A DNA stretch of 64,000 bases from Stichopus chloronotus (GCA_021234535.1 CM037836.1:19079111-19143110); one strand, 5' to 3'; counted from the stretch's first letter, positions 35,002 through 49,844 are shown. Made by a program: numbers and translations. Notes: generated from the letters alone by a model not told the origin.

Positions 35002-38000
35002 GTGATTTTTGGCAATCTAGGGATTTATTTTCACCAAAAAATTTTCTGATATGCTCTGTGTTTAAACCAATGGCGCTTCACTTAGTCTTCCCACAAAGCT
35101 AACTAGCAGTTACGATCGATGCCACCTAAGGCTCGCACCCCAGGGAAAAATGTACCCATCCTGTCACTGTCTAAGGCCATGCAGTCAGTAAAAATTTTTT
35201 CTAAATGGGAAGGGTGTACCCTTCCCTTCAGATCCCTATCCCATATCACTGAACTACCAGTTTGGCCTCTCAAAAACTAATTTGGACCTGGATCTACACC
35301 ACTGCCTGTACACATACAACTGCACAGAATGGCAGAGCCAACAAAAGGATGTAATATTAAACTGAAATATCCATTATCAATCTCCTGCATTCTGGTTGTA
35401 CATTGCAGTCCCAAAATGTTACAGCTACGCAAGAAGTTGCATACCAGCAATAGCAAAAGCAATGTACAATTACTGTAAATAACCATTTTGGAGAGGTAAG
35501 AAAAGTGAAAATTGCATGCATGGACACAGTCTCATATGTATTATATGTCAACATCTGTCAATGTAGCACAGTAAAAACCTCTTTTTATGCAGTTCCTTTG
35601 AAAGTTTATCGATAGCATTCTCATTTGAACACAATGGTATGTTACAGACATGAATTGTCTGTCATGGCGGACTTGCTCTACTACAAAGTAAACTTACATG
35701 TCAGTGTCCATCTTTGTTACATACATGCACATTTCTATTTTCTGCTGAACATTGCAGTTCCTTCAAAAATTTGTCAGTTGTATTCTTATTTGTAACATTT
35801 TCTTGCCTGCAGAACTGAATTGCCTTTGATGATTTGTTGTAAATCAATATCAGATATTCAAGTGGTTTTTTTGTTTGTTTGAAATCTCAGCTTTTTGTTT
35901 GTTTGTGCAACATGCATGCATAGGTAAGTATTTGTTGATATGTGTGCAAACAAAAAACAGTGAGCAAAGTGGAATTTGGAAAAGACCCTGATGAAACTCC
36001 ATCTCGTCTTCACAAGATGATGGCTCATGCATGCCTTACATGCAGTTGCATGCAGACACAGAACTGTACTGGAGCGGTAGAAAGATCGAAAGGAAATTCA
36101 AGGGAAATCTGCATTACTGCAGGATATTTTTAATTTATCTTGCATTAAAATTCGGTCAATTTTGAATTCATTGTGTACTTTTGTTAATGTTTTAATATAC
36201 AGAGGCAACGTGTTGCAGTTGGCAGATGTTTAAATTAACTCAGCTTTTTCATGTATGGGTAATACCTTGAAGCTGAATATGTTATTTATTTATACGGTAT
36301 GTGAAAAACAAAACAACTTTAAATCAAACATTTGAAGATCAGGTGTGTTTGGTCACATCTGGATTTCAAGAATAATTGACCAAGAATATGGCAGATGCTT
36401 CAAGCTACAAGACTCACTGTTGCAGAAGATCACGTGAGCGAAAACAAATTAAAGTAAGTCTAGAGTACATATATGTTCGTTGAAATTCTTTCTCTGAAAT
36501 TGCTTGCACAAAGTGAATTTATATAAGCATATCAATGTGACTCATGTGCGGGTGACATGTGCGTGTAACAACATTTATCTTTCCTTTGCTTTTGTAAATC
36601 AGGACAGTATTGATATAATCTTTAATCTTTTGCTTGTGGTGATTGAGGCAAAAGTTACGATAGTGACGGGGACACTGACAGTTGAAGGCTTAGTAAGCAA
36701 CTTTAGAATTCAATTTTGAAGTCATTCCTTCTGCACCATAATCATTTCATTGATGCGGGTTACTGAATGGCAGCTGACCTCTTGTTTTTTAGGTTTTCTC
36801 TTTGGATATTAGAGAAAATGTAGACTAACAACTGAGTCAATATTTGGCACCTCCTTATGTGCAAAGATTCCCTCAAAAGATGAAAAGCTTTTGGTCATCG
36901 CAGCAAATATGAAGCAACTCTTAGCTGGTAAACCTTTGAATATTTAAAGTTGTAATGTGCCTTTGCAATTACCCCCATTTAAATGAGAATTTTGCAGGGT
37001 TTCTCAAAGGACTGCAAATTAATGTTCAATCAAAGGGTTAGTATTTTGAATGTATTGATCATATACTTTGTCTTTTTGCTTCTTTACTGAGTCTCTCTAA
37101 TGAGCCGTATATAATTACAGTTTTTTGAGTCATTCCAGACAGCTGCCACATATTCGTCATCGGCAGACACATCTTGTAGTGTTAAAGCATTGTATAAAGG
37201 ACTATACTCAGGTTTAAGTATTCACAACTGTCATTAGGCGTACAGCTAATGGGTTGTGAATATTATACAAAATGTGTTAACCAGCAGAGCTTTTGAAAAG
37301 TGGAATGTGCATTAAAAATTTGGAATTCCATTTTGAAGCAGGTAGTTTGGCTCCATTTTGCTGTTTTTAAGGGAAAGTTTGCACCCCATGTATGCTGGAA
37401 ATGGCATTCATTTGCTATTTTGTTAATTCACATGTAGACAGTAAGATATATGCCATGTATCAGTTTACTGGTTAAGTTTCAAAATTTTGTAATCAATGTA
37501 GACTAGTCTAGAATTATGAATGAGAAAAAAAAATCTTTTAATTTGGTAAATCATCTTTCATTCTTCATCCATACTGTGATGATTATATAATTTCTAACAG
37601 ACTGCTACCTTCGACAGAACCAACATCAGCAGACTAGAAATCAATATTTTTCCTTTAGCTGTCTATCGTCGGGCAATGACACAAAACTTTCCCATCTCAA
37701 GATAGGCTAATGTTACCTCTCGAAGGATCGTTGCCTCTTGTTAGAGCCTTGGTCGCCATACAACGCACGATTGAGTTTCCAACCGATAATGTTACTTTGA
37801 GGTGAAAAGATACAATTTGAGTGATTTGTACACATAATTGATATTTCTGGTTTATGCATGATTAAAATATATTATGTTGTGTCCCTGATGCTGTACATTT
37901 TCAGAACATAGTCTCAGCTCTTAAATTACTGTTACTGTTGGTAGTACTACCATGATGCTCCCTCAAGGTATATAGCTGAACATCCAGCTGAATCCATGCC

Positions 38001-38419
38001 CGGTGTAGCAACGTAACTATATGAATTAATTATAACGTGTATGATTGGTCATAATTGCATAAAAACTGATGACATCGTGTCCCAGAGTTAATTCAGCGTA
38101 TTTACTGGCTCCCTAAAGTTAATTGTTTAGTTTTTTTTTTGAAAACATGATGTATCTTTTAAAACATAAAGAATCAAGGAAGGATGAAAGAAAAGAGTGA
38201 TTTGACATAGTGCCTCACTTTCATGTTTCGGCTCATCAACGGCAGCTCTCATGTACAGTAGGGACGTTGCCATGCCGTTCCGGACTATTCCGGCACTAAT
38301 TCTTGTGGACTGGCACAGACCCTAAAATCACTGGCTTTTGACTGGCACTAAAATGATTAACTGCAGAAAAAAGTGATGATAAAAATCATAACTCACAACA
38401 CATAACATACCATCAGGGT

Positions 38420-39070
38420 TGTCACCACGCCGGGTGGTGCCGGGCGGTGCTACCCAGCTCTCAAAATCTCCGCCCGGCACTCACTGTCAATTTCAGCATC
38501 ACCGCCCTGCACAAATTTCGTAACTTAACTGAATAAAATTGTTAGATTTCTTTAGAATTCTTAGTGATTATCCTTTTTTTACCACAAAACGGCCAAGTAA
38601 GTTTAAACATTTCCGCTCTGGTCGAAACCAAAGTACCGAATTCATAATCTAGAGTGCACCATTTTACATCCAAGCACTCTCCTACCCGCAAAAATTTTTC
38701 AAAGGGGAGGTCCCCTTAGACCCACCCAGGACGGTGATCACAAATTACCCGGCTCTCAAAATGGTCTGGTGACAACATTTTATCATGGATTATGACTGCA
38801 TTTCAATGCAGATCATCATATGAATGTGATTTTGAGCAACTTTTGTGAGGTGGTTACAGTGTAGTGCTGCTTTTGATTTGATTAATGAATGAGTATGTCA
38901 TTCATCAATAAGTATTCAGCATGGGCGAGTACAAGAAAATCAAATTCGAAGAAGGGGTGATGAATAATATGAAAGACTGAAAATGGGGTATATTTTATAG
39001 GGGGTTGGGTGAGCCACAGTCATCAGTTCAAACAATTCACCAGCTCTCAAACTGGGCTGGTGACCTGCTT
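38420..39070. repeat. Interspersed-repeat-like stretch with a recurring CAGCTCTCAAA motif
   Basis: [AC][CG]GCTCTCAAA occurs with similar context three times: near 38454 (CCCAGCTCTCAAAATCT), 38752 (CCGGCTCTCAAAATGGTCTG) and 39040 (CCAGCTCTCAAACTGGGCTG). Two of the three continue into GGTGAC. The GC-rich GCCGGGTGGTGCCGGGCGG patch near 38429 is unlike the flanks. Diverged copies of a non-autonomous element are likely. Confidence 0.4.
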
Positions 39071-40015
39071 TTTATCTTTTTAACGTCGAACTCCTTCAGG
39101 CATTTTCGTTTTGTCCACGACGTCATGGACAGTACCTAGGCATGCTTCTCATTTTCGAGAGGCAGTTCTTTCGTTCAATGTTTCTTGATTCACATTCAGT
39201 GGTTCGCTCTACAGTTGAGCTTATTGTGTTGAGCAAAATCATGTAGACAGGAACAAGTCATCTTGGTAAATTTAGGTTGCAGTTTGGCTTAACAAGGAAA
39301 GTTTTATTTTAGCATGCAGTTATGTATTTTGTTGTTTTTGCAAAAATGAGCAAGACTTGAGTGTGTCAGACTTCAAATGGTATACCGTGCATGCAAGCAG
39401 GGTAAATGTTGCTTCCGTGTATCGCATACCTCTGTTTATGGTCGCGGTCTCTCTGGAGAGACTATAGACACTCTTCATATATAAAATACACATCTCTACA
39501 ACACCATGCTACAGAGCCATAGTCTGCAGTGGTACTGTTGATTAGGGAATTGCTGGAACATTCCAAAATAATCTGGCTCAGGAACAATCATGGACAGACC
39601 GTGGTTGCGATTTTCGTAACCACATTTCCTAGTTCCTCTTAGTTCCTCACTTAGTAACATTTGCTATCGTAACTTAATTTTAACATGACAGTTGAATTTA
39701 TACTTGTTTCGTAGTTGGCCTTCCTTGGGATGATGAAACATCAAAAGTGTCGGAAACATGAAAGACTGAAAATCAATTACAAACTTACAAGTCCATTTCA
39801 TTTTTCAACATAAAGATAAAGGAAAAAGTGGGAACACTTTGTACACAGCAGTTGAAAGGATGAAGGAAAAAATAAACCGAGAATGCAATTTAAAGAAAGT
39901 TTGTGTGAAGTTTACGTGAAATCTGAAACCTGCAGAAGGTGCTACATGGCTTTGAATTCCTTCAACCGTAACTGATTGTGCTCATGAATTGAACAGTCAA
40001 TGTAACAAAATTATC

Positions 40016-40345
40016 TTGTTCCCTCCGGAGGCCTCCTTCGACCGTCTGGCGTATCTGCCGTCGTCGGTTTTGCATGCGGTATTGATTCGTAGCCACTCTT
40101 TCAAATGACGTTGCGATGCAAAACAGCAGCTATGTCGAAAGATCGCATGAAATCCTAATCCTTCACTCCCAGGTGGTACAGAATACCGTCATGAGTGTGG
40201 CTGCCAAGTGACGTCAGATTTTATGTTGGAGACTGTTGACGTCATCTGCCGCTGCACGCGGCCCCTCGGACGTGTTTCTATCTTTTCTAGCTTAATTGAT
40301 TCTGATCGTTGAAATCGGATCTCAGCACTGTTTCTAGGATTAGAA
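40016..40345. promoter_or_regulatory. CpG-rich patch with paired CREB/ATF sites, candidate promoter or enhancer
   Basis: Two perfect CRE palindromes (TGACGTCA) lie at 40209-40216 and 40237-40244, 28 bp apart, in a stretch with many more CpGs than its surroundings. A half-site (ATGACGTT) is near 40106. CREB/ATF proteins bind TGACGTCA. Clusters of it in CpG-rich DNA are usual for promoters. No adjoining gene is recognised, so the target is unknown. Confidence 0.4.
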
Positions 40346-43300
40346 CCAACAGCTGAAAATTTTGATATTTTCACAAACTTGATGGATAAGAAAAATATCC
40401 AGCTGTTTTTGGTAGTATTCTAATTATGCTAATAAGCACATAGAGTCCTCTTTGTATTCTTGACGAGTGAATCACAAGACTGACTTTTGGTAACACTCTC
40501 AATTAATTTTCACCCTCTTTAAAGACATGGTGCTCAACAGATGTATAGATTTGTGGCTGACTGGGCAGATTTGATGATTATCTCAGTCTCTCTATAGCGT
40601 CACAGAGACCTATTTCACGGAAAATAGGTTCGACAGAAGTGATGCATAAGGTGGGGTGTGCCACGAGTGTATGCATGACATGCAACAAGTTGTATTGTGT
40701 TGCATCTCAAGGTGGAATATTAAAAGATTGTTGTGTAACGTACTGGCAAGAACATAGTTAATGGGATCAACTGATGATGAGATTGGGCCAATGTTCTCCA
40801 CTGCTGGGAAAAATTTAGTAAATTTCATTTGCTGACATTCAACAATCTGAAGTTTATTTGTTTTAATCCATGAATCAGGATTAGAATTAAAAGTATATTC
40901 CAGACCATCCTAAACTACCTGTACGTGTCACATGAACGGAGAATTATAATGACCATGCAAGTCATTTTCCTGTTAAAGTAACACCCACTTGGTCAACAAA
41001 GATGTTGAAATAGTGATGCATTTTACGAAAAACAACATTCCAGACAGCCTCATAAATAGCTCATAATCATGGCACGATGACATAAAAATCGCAAGATGGT
41101 TTTGTTGTCCCTTGTTCATGTGCGACTTCAATGTCATATGCTTTGTCAGCCTTTTAAAATCATTTTGGCGGTGTCAAAAGATTTGTATATTTACGTGAAC
41201 ACTTGGAGCAGATTGAAAGTTCTAGACATGGAGTCGTATGTACCCTACTGTGCAAGAAAATGTTAAATAGTGCCTGGACTATTCTTTAAAGAAATGCCCA
41301 AGAGGGCCATTTTCCATCTGAAAAGGTAACAAAGCACTGAATGTGTCCATGGGGGCTCTTTTGTAATTCACATGGGCAAACTATAAATTGAAATCTTAAG
41401 TGAGAGCAATGTCTTGCATCTTTGAATGTGAGGTAGCAGAAAGGAAACGTATTGCGCTCTGATGATCTTTGGTCGTGGCTGATCTCATTTATCAATTGGA
41501 GAATTTTTGAAAATTAAACTGACTTGATGTTGATAAGTGCAAGTTGATCATACAGAATTTCACATTCACAACTGTAGATGTCTGTTCCTTGAAAGGATCA
41601 CCGTAAAGTATAAAATTGTCATAAAATCAAAGAAGACATTCAGTTCACTCTTCTTTTGTCGAACAGATTCATTAGCTTTTCCTGTTTCCATTTCACAGTG
41701 TGCATTGCATGATGGGAAATTTGTTATGTCATACTGACAGAGTAATTGAACATCATTGATGTATGGCTTTGTAGTCTTGACACCTTAAATGAAACATTGT
41801 TGTCATATTTCTATTTATATAAATATATTTATATATTTTCTCACAAAGTATTATTAAGTTCCCATCTGCAATCAGTTTTTTACTTGTGTCAAGTTTCAAG
41901 GTCAAATAGATTGCTTTAGAAATTAAAGACGTGCTAAGGTTTTCAAACAATCTGATGGTGTTACATGAGATTTTATTAACTTGAAACAACTGGAAATCTT
42001 TCTAGACCAGAGTAATCTTTCTTCAGAGAGAAATAACTTAGGTTATGAACAAGAGGTTGGTGTGACGTTTCAGCTAGGTGCCTGCATGCAGTGAAACACA
42101 TAGTTTCGATTTTCATTCCTCTTGAATTCTCCCCCCCCCCCCCCCAAGTTGGAGTATATCTTCAAGAGCCAGTCTGAAGAGTCCTGTAGTGACATTATGC
42201 TGTTTTTGAGACACATGCTACAGTTGATCTGTCCAGCCAGGGTAACTTGATGAGTTTGTTTGTCACAGTAACTGCCTGTGACATTATCTCTTTTAAGTAG
42301 GGAGTTGTCATGACAACTCTTTTGCTGTCACCATGGAACTGTATGTACAGTATGGTGCTGTCCTTCCATACAGCATTTGTTTCACAATCCTTTCTGTTTT
42401 ATGTTTAAAGAGGTGGCATGTATAAATATATCATTCTATGGCGTCTACTTAAGGTCAGGGAAAAAGATTATGCAGGTTTTGCAAAAATACCTTGTTTAGC
42501 TGTTTGACACTATATGCATCCTTCGTGTGTATACATTTATCTGTGACGCTTTCAGTTTACTTATCTCTTATCTTTCTCAGTACAACAAATGCAGTCCTAT
42601 CTACTGTACCAAGAGTGACTATAGTAAACTGCCACACCACCATCCAGGCTAACACTCGTAGCACGTAGGGATTGCTTGATGGGAAGGTTGTGCCTAAAGT
42701 CATGAACTGGAAGACACTGGTAAAAGTTACCATTACTTTTGGCACAGTTGATGGGAGTGCATTTGTTGTGCTGAGATAGGTAAATAAGTTGTCCAATTAT
42801 AACCAGACCAGGTGAGGTTTTGGATTTTGTTGGTAGGCATATTGTACAGAGGTATTCTTTGGTACGTGTTAGAGAACAGCAACAGCAGTTGTCCATTGCT
42901 TGCTGAGAATGTGTTACAAGTACATTGTCTAATACCATCACAAAAAACAGTCACCTGCTTTTTGTTTTTGTCAGATAAGATGCATACGTTGGAAATGACC
43001 TACAGATCAGTTTGCTCTTAAGTAGAAACTTCTGTCTGGAGTCTCCATCTGAACTCCCATTCAACATCACAAATTTAGCACGCTGTAGCCTGTGACGTCG
43101 GACAAAGTCATGGAGCGAACGAAAGGAAGAAGAGATAATTCATGGCTGCAGATAAAATTATCCACAAAATCATGCCGAATCCCAGTAAAATGCCTCAGGC
43201 ATTAACAGAACGAGATGGCAGCTGCTAGCATACTTACCAACATTTGAAAGTGGCTATAAGTGATTGATATTGTGAGGGAGCAAAGCAACCAAGCTTGTAT

Positions 43301-44077
43301 ACCATCATGCCTGAGGGGAAAGGGTGTGGCAGGCGATGTCTTTCTCCCACAGTGAGAAACATTTTTGTCTTTATTGTGAAAAAATGTGATTTGTTGCATA
43401 CTTGACATGGTATTTTGTGTGTACAGGTACTGTACGTAGCTCGAAGCTGCATTATACTGTGTGTATAATTTTAATAATGAGGCGAACAACTGGTCAGTGC
43501 ATGTGGAATTTGTCAAATGTAAATTGCTGGGTAGTGTAGGCCTGTATCACTTTTTGTAGGCAAATTCAAGTTTGCCAGCCTTTGGTATTTCATTGGTAGC
43601 TAGCCTTCAGAGTAAACTTAGCATGTATTCTCTTTGTCAAACAAGAACTGTCTGTATTGCAACAAAGTTTAAATTTACCACCTTAAAATTTTCTTGATTG
43701 TCTGCCTTTAATGTCTAGCTACCTCAGATCTTCTTGATATATGGTAACAAATTTAAAATGTACAAACCCACAAGTTATTTATGTCTCCTCTCAACATGCA
43801 AAAGAGAGAAAAATAGGGTAAGTTGCACATGTACTGTACACAAAAGATGAAATGTTTTTAAATTCTCCAAAGAAAATTGAAGTGCCATATATGAGTTTGA
43901 CGTCCATTTGCAATTCAAGTTTTTTTTAAGATGGATTTGTCAAAAGTAGTTTCACTATGGTATGACCTGCTTTGTTCAAAACCTTTGCTAAGAGGGAACC
44001 AGCTGTTAAGTAGTGCAGCAAACATTGTGTTGCATAATAGAACAAGAGCCCACAGAGAAATATAGTATATCCATTTG
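40346..44077. other. No gene seen
   Basis: AT-rich DNA with short overlapping frames (for example 42557-43021) that do not resemble known proteins. A run of 15 C lies at 42131-42145. Confidence 0.5.
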
Positions 44078-44216
44078 TCTGTCCTCCTGCTGTCCATCTG
44101 TTCATCCTTCCACCCATCCTGTCAAGTCCAAACCATCCATATATTCATTCATCAATCTGTCCATCTATCCATCCATCTGTTGATCCATCCATCCATTAAT
44201 CCATCCGTCCGTCCAG
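44078..44216. repeat. Imperfect (TCCA)n tetranucleotide repeat
   Basis: Repeated CCATCCAT, CCGTCCGT and CATCTGT words over about 140 bp, broken by substitutions. An open minus-strand frame across it (RWMDRWTD-like) is a product of the repeat. Confidence 0.85.
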
Positions 44217-47200
44217 CACTTTCCATGATTCTGCTTAAGTCTGCTTGAATATTCTGATTCTTGCATTGGCTGCACAGTGCAGTGCCATAGTGGTTGAGGA
44301 TAGCCTCTATCATGTCATAGCAGGATTTGGTTACAGCGTGGCTGGCACTGCTGACTACTTTTTTGAGCATCTCTGTTGAAAACACCTTGGCAGTGGAATT
44401 TCCGAATTTAAGCGACTGGCAAATTTGCTGTCATTTACTCGGATAACCAATTACATATTGATACTAGTAGCATTTTATTGGTACAGAGTGAATTGTGTTA
44501 AAAGTGTAGCAATGTTAATTTTTGGGGCCATGTAAAAGAACTTCAAATGGTGTGTAAAAAGAGCAGCTGTTACATGTAGTAAAGAAACTCCATAAAAACC
44601 TGTGTGGGCATTGAGCAAAGAATCTCATCTGACTGACTTTTTATCAATATTGAACATGTTTTGTGAGATATAAATGGATACCCTGGCTGCATCTCAACCT
44701 GCATCTCAGCCTACAAAAGTTTGACGGATAAGAAAAAGGTTTCAGTAACGGAAATGTCATGTCACAAACTTGCCCTCTAAGGGTATGCCAGGAACTGCAC
44801 GTGTGGTGCCCCTCCATGTCTCGCATATTAGCATACATAACAGATCCTGTACCCCCAGTTTCCAAGTGATGCTAACTCTGGTGCACATTTTCAGCGGTGA
44901 CAAGTAAGTAATGCCTTAAGAGCAAAATATATGCAAGAATATTATTTTCAACAGTTATGTGGACATTTTACAAGATACAAATTAAAAAGAAGGATTTGGT
45001 TTCTTCTTAATTCCTTTCTGTGTGCTTGCTTCATTTCCATTGTTATGTTCATTAATGCAGTTTCTTAATTTGTGACAGTCTCGTGTTTCTAATTCAAGTG
45101 CTTCTGATTGTGTAAAGGTACAGTAGTATGTGTATGGTGTCACTTTACAGGATTCTTCTATCCCTAAAGCTACATCTGAGAAGTCATCCATTCATAGTCT
45201 GTAAATTCATGCAGTGCTGCTAGTCAGCACTACGTTTGCTTGCATTTTTTTGTTCTTTTTTTTGCAGTCTTTACGTGTGATGTTGTTTAGTTTTTCTGAA
45301 GCCGTACTCTGGTGTCGATCCAGTATGCGAGGCCTGACTTCATCAGTGATGTGCTATAATTAGCACTGGTCTCTGAGTTGGTCAGAGGTGCCAAGTTTAG
45401 AGCCAGATCCAAGAAAATCTCTACATTTCTAATGAAGTGTCATTAAAATCTCCTGCAATCTTGTTGAAATATTCCACATGTGTGGAGAACAAGGTTGGGT
45501 GACTGCATCACATGTTTGCGAAATTGCAGAAGTCGCCAGCTCTCAAGATTGTATTTGATCATTTAACAAAATCATGTCTGTAAAATGTGTAGCTGACTTT
45601 GGTGACTCTTTTGCCTGATTTTCGTTCAATTGTATTTTTTTTCTAACAAATACCACTTTTATTTTTTCATGCATTTAAGAACTAAATAGCTAAGATCCTG
45701 AAAGCAGGGATAACCAACTTGTTTTGGGAAGGAAGCGACTTGTGTCGTTGCGACCAACCCTTAATTGCGACAATGGCTACACATGCATTTATGTGAATCT
45801 TTATACTTAAACATCACCAGAGACTGCTCCTATCTATAACATAATGGTACAGTTGCCTTGTATTCCTAAGCTACATTTTTCTCCATTTCATTAATTGTGA
45901 AAAAAATGTTTTAACTCTCAAAGATTGTGAAGTTGCATTAAAATGCAGTTCTTCACATGAAAATGTTTTCTTTTATCCTGAAACTGGCGCATCAGATTGA
46001 GAGCCACTGTGGTCTAATCATGATTACAATAGATCATCTTGTTGGTGCAGTTGACAAAACTGGTATCAGTACGAAAGCAGGATGACCCAAGATCGCGATG
46101 GCCTGTGCATGACTTGCAAGTAGAGGGTCAGTTGCCACGACAACCGATTGTAGTTCTGCCACCCAATACTTCTTGTTTACGTACTGGTCACCCTGACGTC
46201 ATGAGCAAGGTTTGATTCCTTGCTGTGCTGTGAATCACATGGGTTTGTGAATAACAAACCTAATTCTACTTCTAATCCTATAAGTTGATGAGATCTAGAT
46301 CTGATCATCTTTTTGTGTTCATTTTTCAAACCATATTTCCCTTTAATTCTAAAGTTTTTGTTGCAAAAACAAAAGAAAAGGGGGGGGGGGTGGAAGAATG
46401 ATTCAGTTGTCTAAAGATTCCATCATATTACTTACCCAAGATGTGAATTTGTTGCTTATGGGACCATGTCTGTAAGTTGAGTTACTTGACATGACTTATC
46501 TCATTTATGTCCCAAATGTGAGATGACAATACTTCCTTCACTACTCCATCAAACCTAGTGTTAGACAGAGAAGTTAGACACATAACCCACAGACCACAGT
46601 CACTAAGATATTCTGGTACCCAAAATATAACTCACTAGGCTGTGAGTTCATGATAAGGTCACCATGCAACATTTTGGGGTGCTCATGAATATATTGAGCA
46701 GAATATATCTAACATACTGGCATGAAAATGAATCTTAAGGAAGCAAACATGCTGAATTTTTTCACATGTACATTGTACTTTCAAACTCTTTTATTTTGAG
46801 CAATTTGAGAAGCGGGGCTTGACACCATTGGTTGGGACTTCTCATGCAGGTACCCGGTGCAAACACCATAATAATATCGTCCATAGAACAAACCCTGTCC
46901 CTTTCAGTTAACGTATTCGTGTCACTATCATGCTAGATAAAAACGTAGGAACTAACAGTAAGAACTGCAGCACCGTGACCAAACCAGTAAAGTTGGACCA
47001 TGCACTGTCCTTATAGATTCACACACTTTCAAACCCTCTTCAAAAAGTTAATGATGCATACTTTTCTCTTTAGTCCTTTTTGGAGGAATTGCCCTAAAGT
47101 TAAACTAAAAATTCATCCATAAGAAACTCACAAAATAACGGAAATTGGTTAATAGAACTTTAATAAATAACGTATAATTTCTTCTGCTGGGCAGTGCGTC

Positions 47201-49844
47201 ACATTACAAGGATAGTCCTTGAACAGTGAAATAAAACTTCAAGAAACAGGCCTACACAAATGCTCAGTTTTCCAGTTCACTCAACCGGAAGATTTTTCAG
47301 GACTTTTTTTATCCCATCTTCTGCAGTTTCCAGTTTGCTAGAAGGTGTAGAGAGCAATTTGTCTCGTTCATTTATCACTAGCTACAGATTTAAAATGAAA
47401 CTTTGACTTTTGCAGAGGTAAAGTTGTTCATTCAGGTGGAGTTTGATCACTTGACCATAACCTTTGTTTAATAGAGCTCTGTCTAGCCAGAGAAGTGGCT
47501 AGCCTGTCCATATCTTTATTGAGCCGCAGACTAGCCACTTGGAACCTCGTAACTGTTTAACAGTTGTAATCCAAGTTTGGTGTGTTGCGATACATAGAAA
47601 CTTAACATTCACTCAATTGCACTTCGTTTTTAGAAGGAATTATTGCCAGCTCCGCTGAACAAATTGCAAATTAACAGGTTGTGGGAATTCCAAATGCATC
47701 GCAACGAAAAGTTGAGTGTGTTTGTGGCTAATATTGTCGGTAGAGACGAATGTATGAGAATGAAGAGGAGAGGGAATTTGTTTAAAAAAAGGCAAATAAA
47801 AGTGATAAGTATGTTGGAGCTGTTTTTTTTCTAACAGTATTTGCATCAGTTTTATTGCATTTGTCAAGCAGGGTGTGAGCAGAATATTTAATGTTGGTTT
47901 CTATGGCTCCACATCTGTTCACATTTCTGCATGATTTCACTTTGTATGTATACACACTCTCTCCACAATTTTGCAAAGACAGAAAAAAAGGCTGGCATTT
48001 GTTGTATGCGTTTTCTTTTATATCGGCCAGACTTTCTGTTAGCATGACAGAGATACTTATGGATTGGTATTTCAGTCATGTGCACAAAATTCAAACTTAC
48101 AGTAGCATCTGAACGTGTGAGACTCACTTAATATTTTCTTTCTTTAATTTTTGTTTTGTTTTTTGTGCATATATCGTATGAGGTCATCATCATGTGCAGT
48201 TTGATTTCAGATATTGATGTAAACTGTTTCAAGAGGATATTTGAGGATAAAAAAGAAGATGGTGTTGCCTTTGCACATAATTACACTGAATGTTAATGAC
48301 ACGTGCAGAACAATAGAAGTAGTGAATGCGGTTATGGATATTCCCCTGGGTTGTATATATGCGTGATAACCCTCAACTGAAGGTTTTAAGTTCAGAATAA
48401 GTCATCATAGCTTTTAAAATTCAAAGAAGCGTCATTCCTAAAAACCTTTAAAAGACCGAAATTCAAAGTCATCATACTTTCTTTCCATCTTGTCTCACTG
48501 TTCCTCTTGCCCTCTAGTCTTTTTTCTCTCTCCCCCCTTCCCTCCCACTTCTCCCTGACCTAAAGGTCTATTTTCTTATAAAATGGAATAGATTAAAACT
48601 ACATTTTAGACATTGTGTTTCCTTTCACTATCATGACTTAATCAAATTGCATGTAGTCAGGAACTGCATTTGTTTCTAGCAGCTCCCACTGGATATTAAG
48701 GAATAGGTGGTAGCATTGTACCTAATGATATAAAAATATTCACTTCACAAGCAGTTTCTTTGCATTTGGTTTCTTCCCCTCGTCTGCCCCCTCTGACACA
48801 TATGTGGTAAACTACCATGCAGGGTCATGTTTGGCGCAAATTCAAGATTTCCAGAGGGGAAGAGGGAGAGATTAAATCATTTAAGATAACCGCATAAGCA
48901 ATAACTGTCGCATTACTTCACTCCTCACTTACTGTCTCAACACAACAAGTGCACTCCTATCTTCATACTGTGCTAATGTACAGTACAGGTAATCTAGCTT
49001 TAACATCACCTTTGGCACCATTTTGTTTGTACTACTGATACAGTGTAAATCTAGATATTGCACTGTAAATGAGTACAAACAAGTATAATGTATTCATCAG
49101 TACCACATCTGCTCAGGTGCGATATTCCTGTACATTGTGTTCTCTACATTCTTCCCCATCCTACTCCTTTAATATATATATCCTCAGGCTCATTTTCACC
49201 TCCTCAAAGACTAAAGTTCCTTATTTTGCGTAATGCCTGGCAGCAGTTCGGATGCGACAGTCAACAGGGAAGTTGTTTTCGAAATCTCCCTTGTAAATTT
49301 TGCTAAAATCTTATTTTTATACCGATGGTAAAGTCTAAAGAATGTAGCATATATTTGGAACCTTTTGATGAAGTTCCATCCAAAGAAAGACAAAAAAAAA
49401 AATGAAGGCGGAAAATATGAAAGGGGGATTTAATATGAGTTTGCCATTCACAGAATCGATGGTAGAGTGTGTAACTACTCTGGTATTTCTACTTGCCATA
49501 ATAGAGCAATACTTTGAGGTATTTGCACATGTGCATTTTTAATTTCGTTGTCTCTTCCGTCTTAATTAAGGTGCCTGTTACTTTTCACTCTCATCTTGAT
49601 CCAGGTGTAAATGGTCACTCTATGACATTCAAATTTGACTAGCTGGAAAAAAAAAACAAAAATGGGCACGGGTGAATTATTTCACCAGCAAATTCGGGTT
49701 CTTCTTATTCTGCAACCAGATTGCATTGTGGGAGTGTTTAATGTTTACCATTTACACTAAGATTACAACATGTTTGAAATGCAGATAGCTTTGTTCCCAC
49801 ATTAAAACCAGGCTTGCAAATTCAAGGGTACCTTGAAACCTGAC
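44217..49844. other. No gene seen
   Basis: AT-rich DNA without recognised coding sequence. A 10-G run is at 46381-46390 and an isolated CRE (TGACGTCA) lies near 46194. Confidence 0.5.

Larger units (their letters stand above)
34057..40015. other. Mostly non-coding, with interspersed-repeat fragments
   Basis: No recognised gene. It contains a CpG-richer coding-like patch (34828-35001) and a repeat-like stretch (38420-39070), listed separately. The rest is AT-rich without obvious structure. Confidence 0.5.

Noticed and set aside
42131..42145. C15 run, with similar G10/G13/C10 runs at 46381, 55470 and 54101
   Set aside because: Ordinary homopolymer tracts; noted only because length calls there may be unreliable.
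44152..44385. 77-codon minus-strand frame ending in Trp/Met/Asp repeats
   Set aside because: Its C-terminal half is the translation of the TCCA tetranucleotide repeat.
46185..46260. GGTTTGATTCC resembling a tRNA T-arm
   Set aside because: No acceptor stem, D-arm or anticodon arm could be fitted around it.
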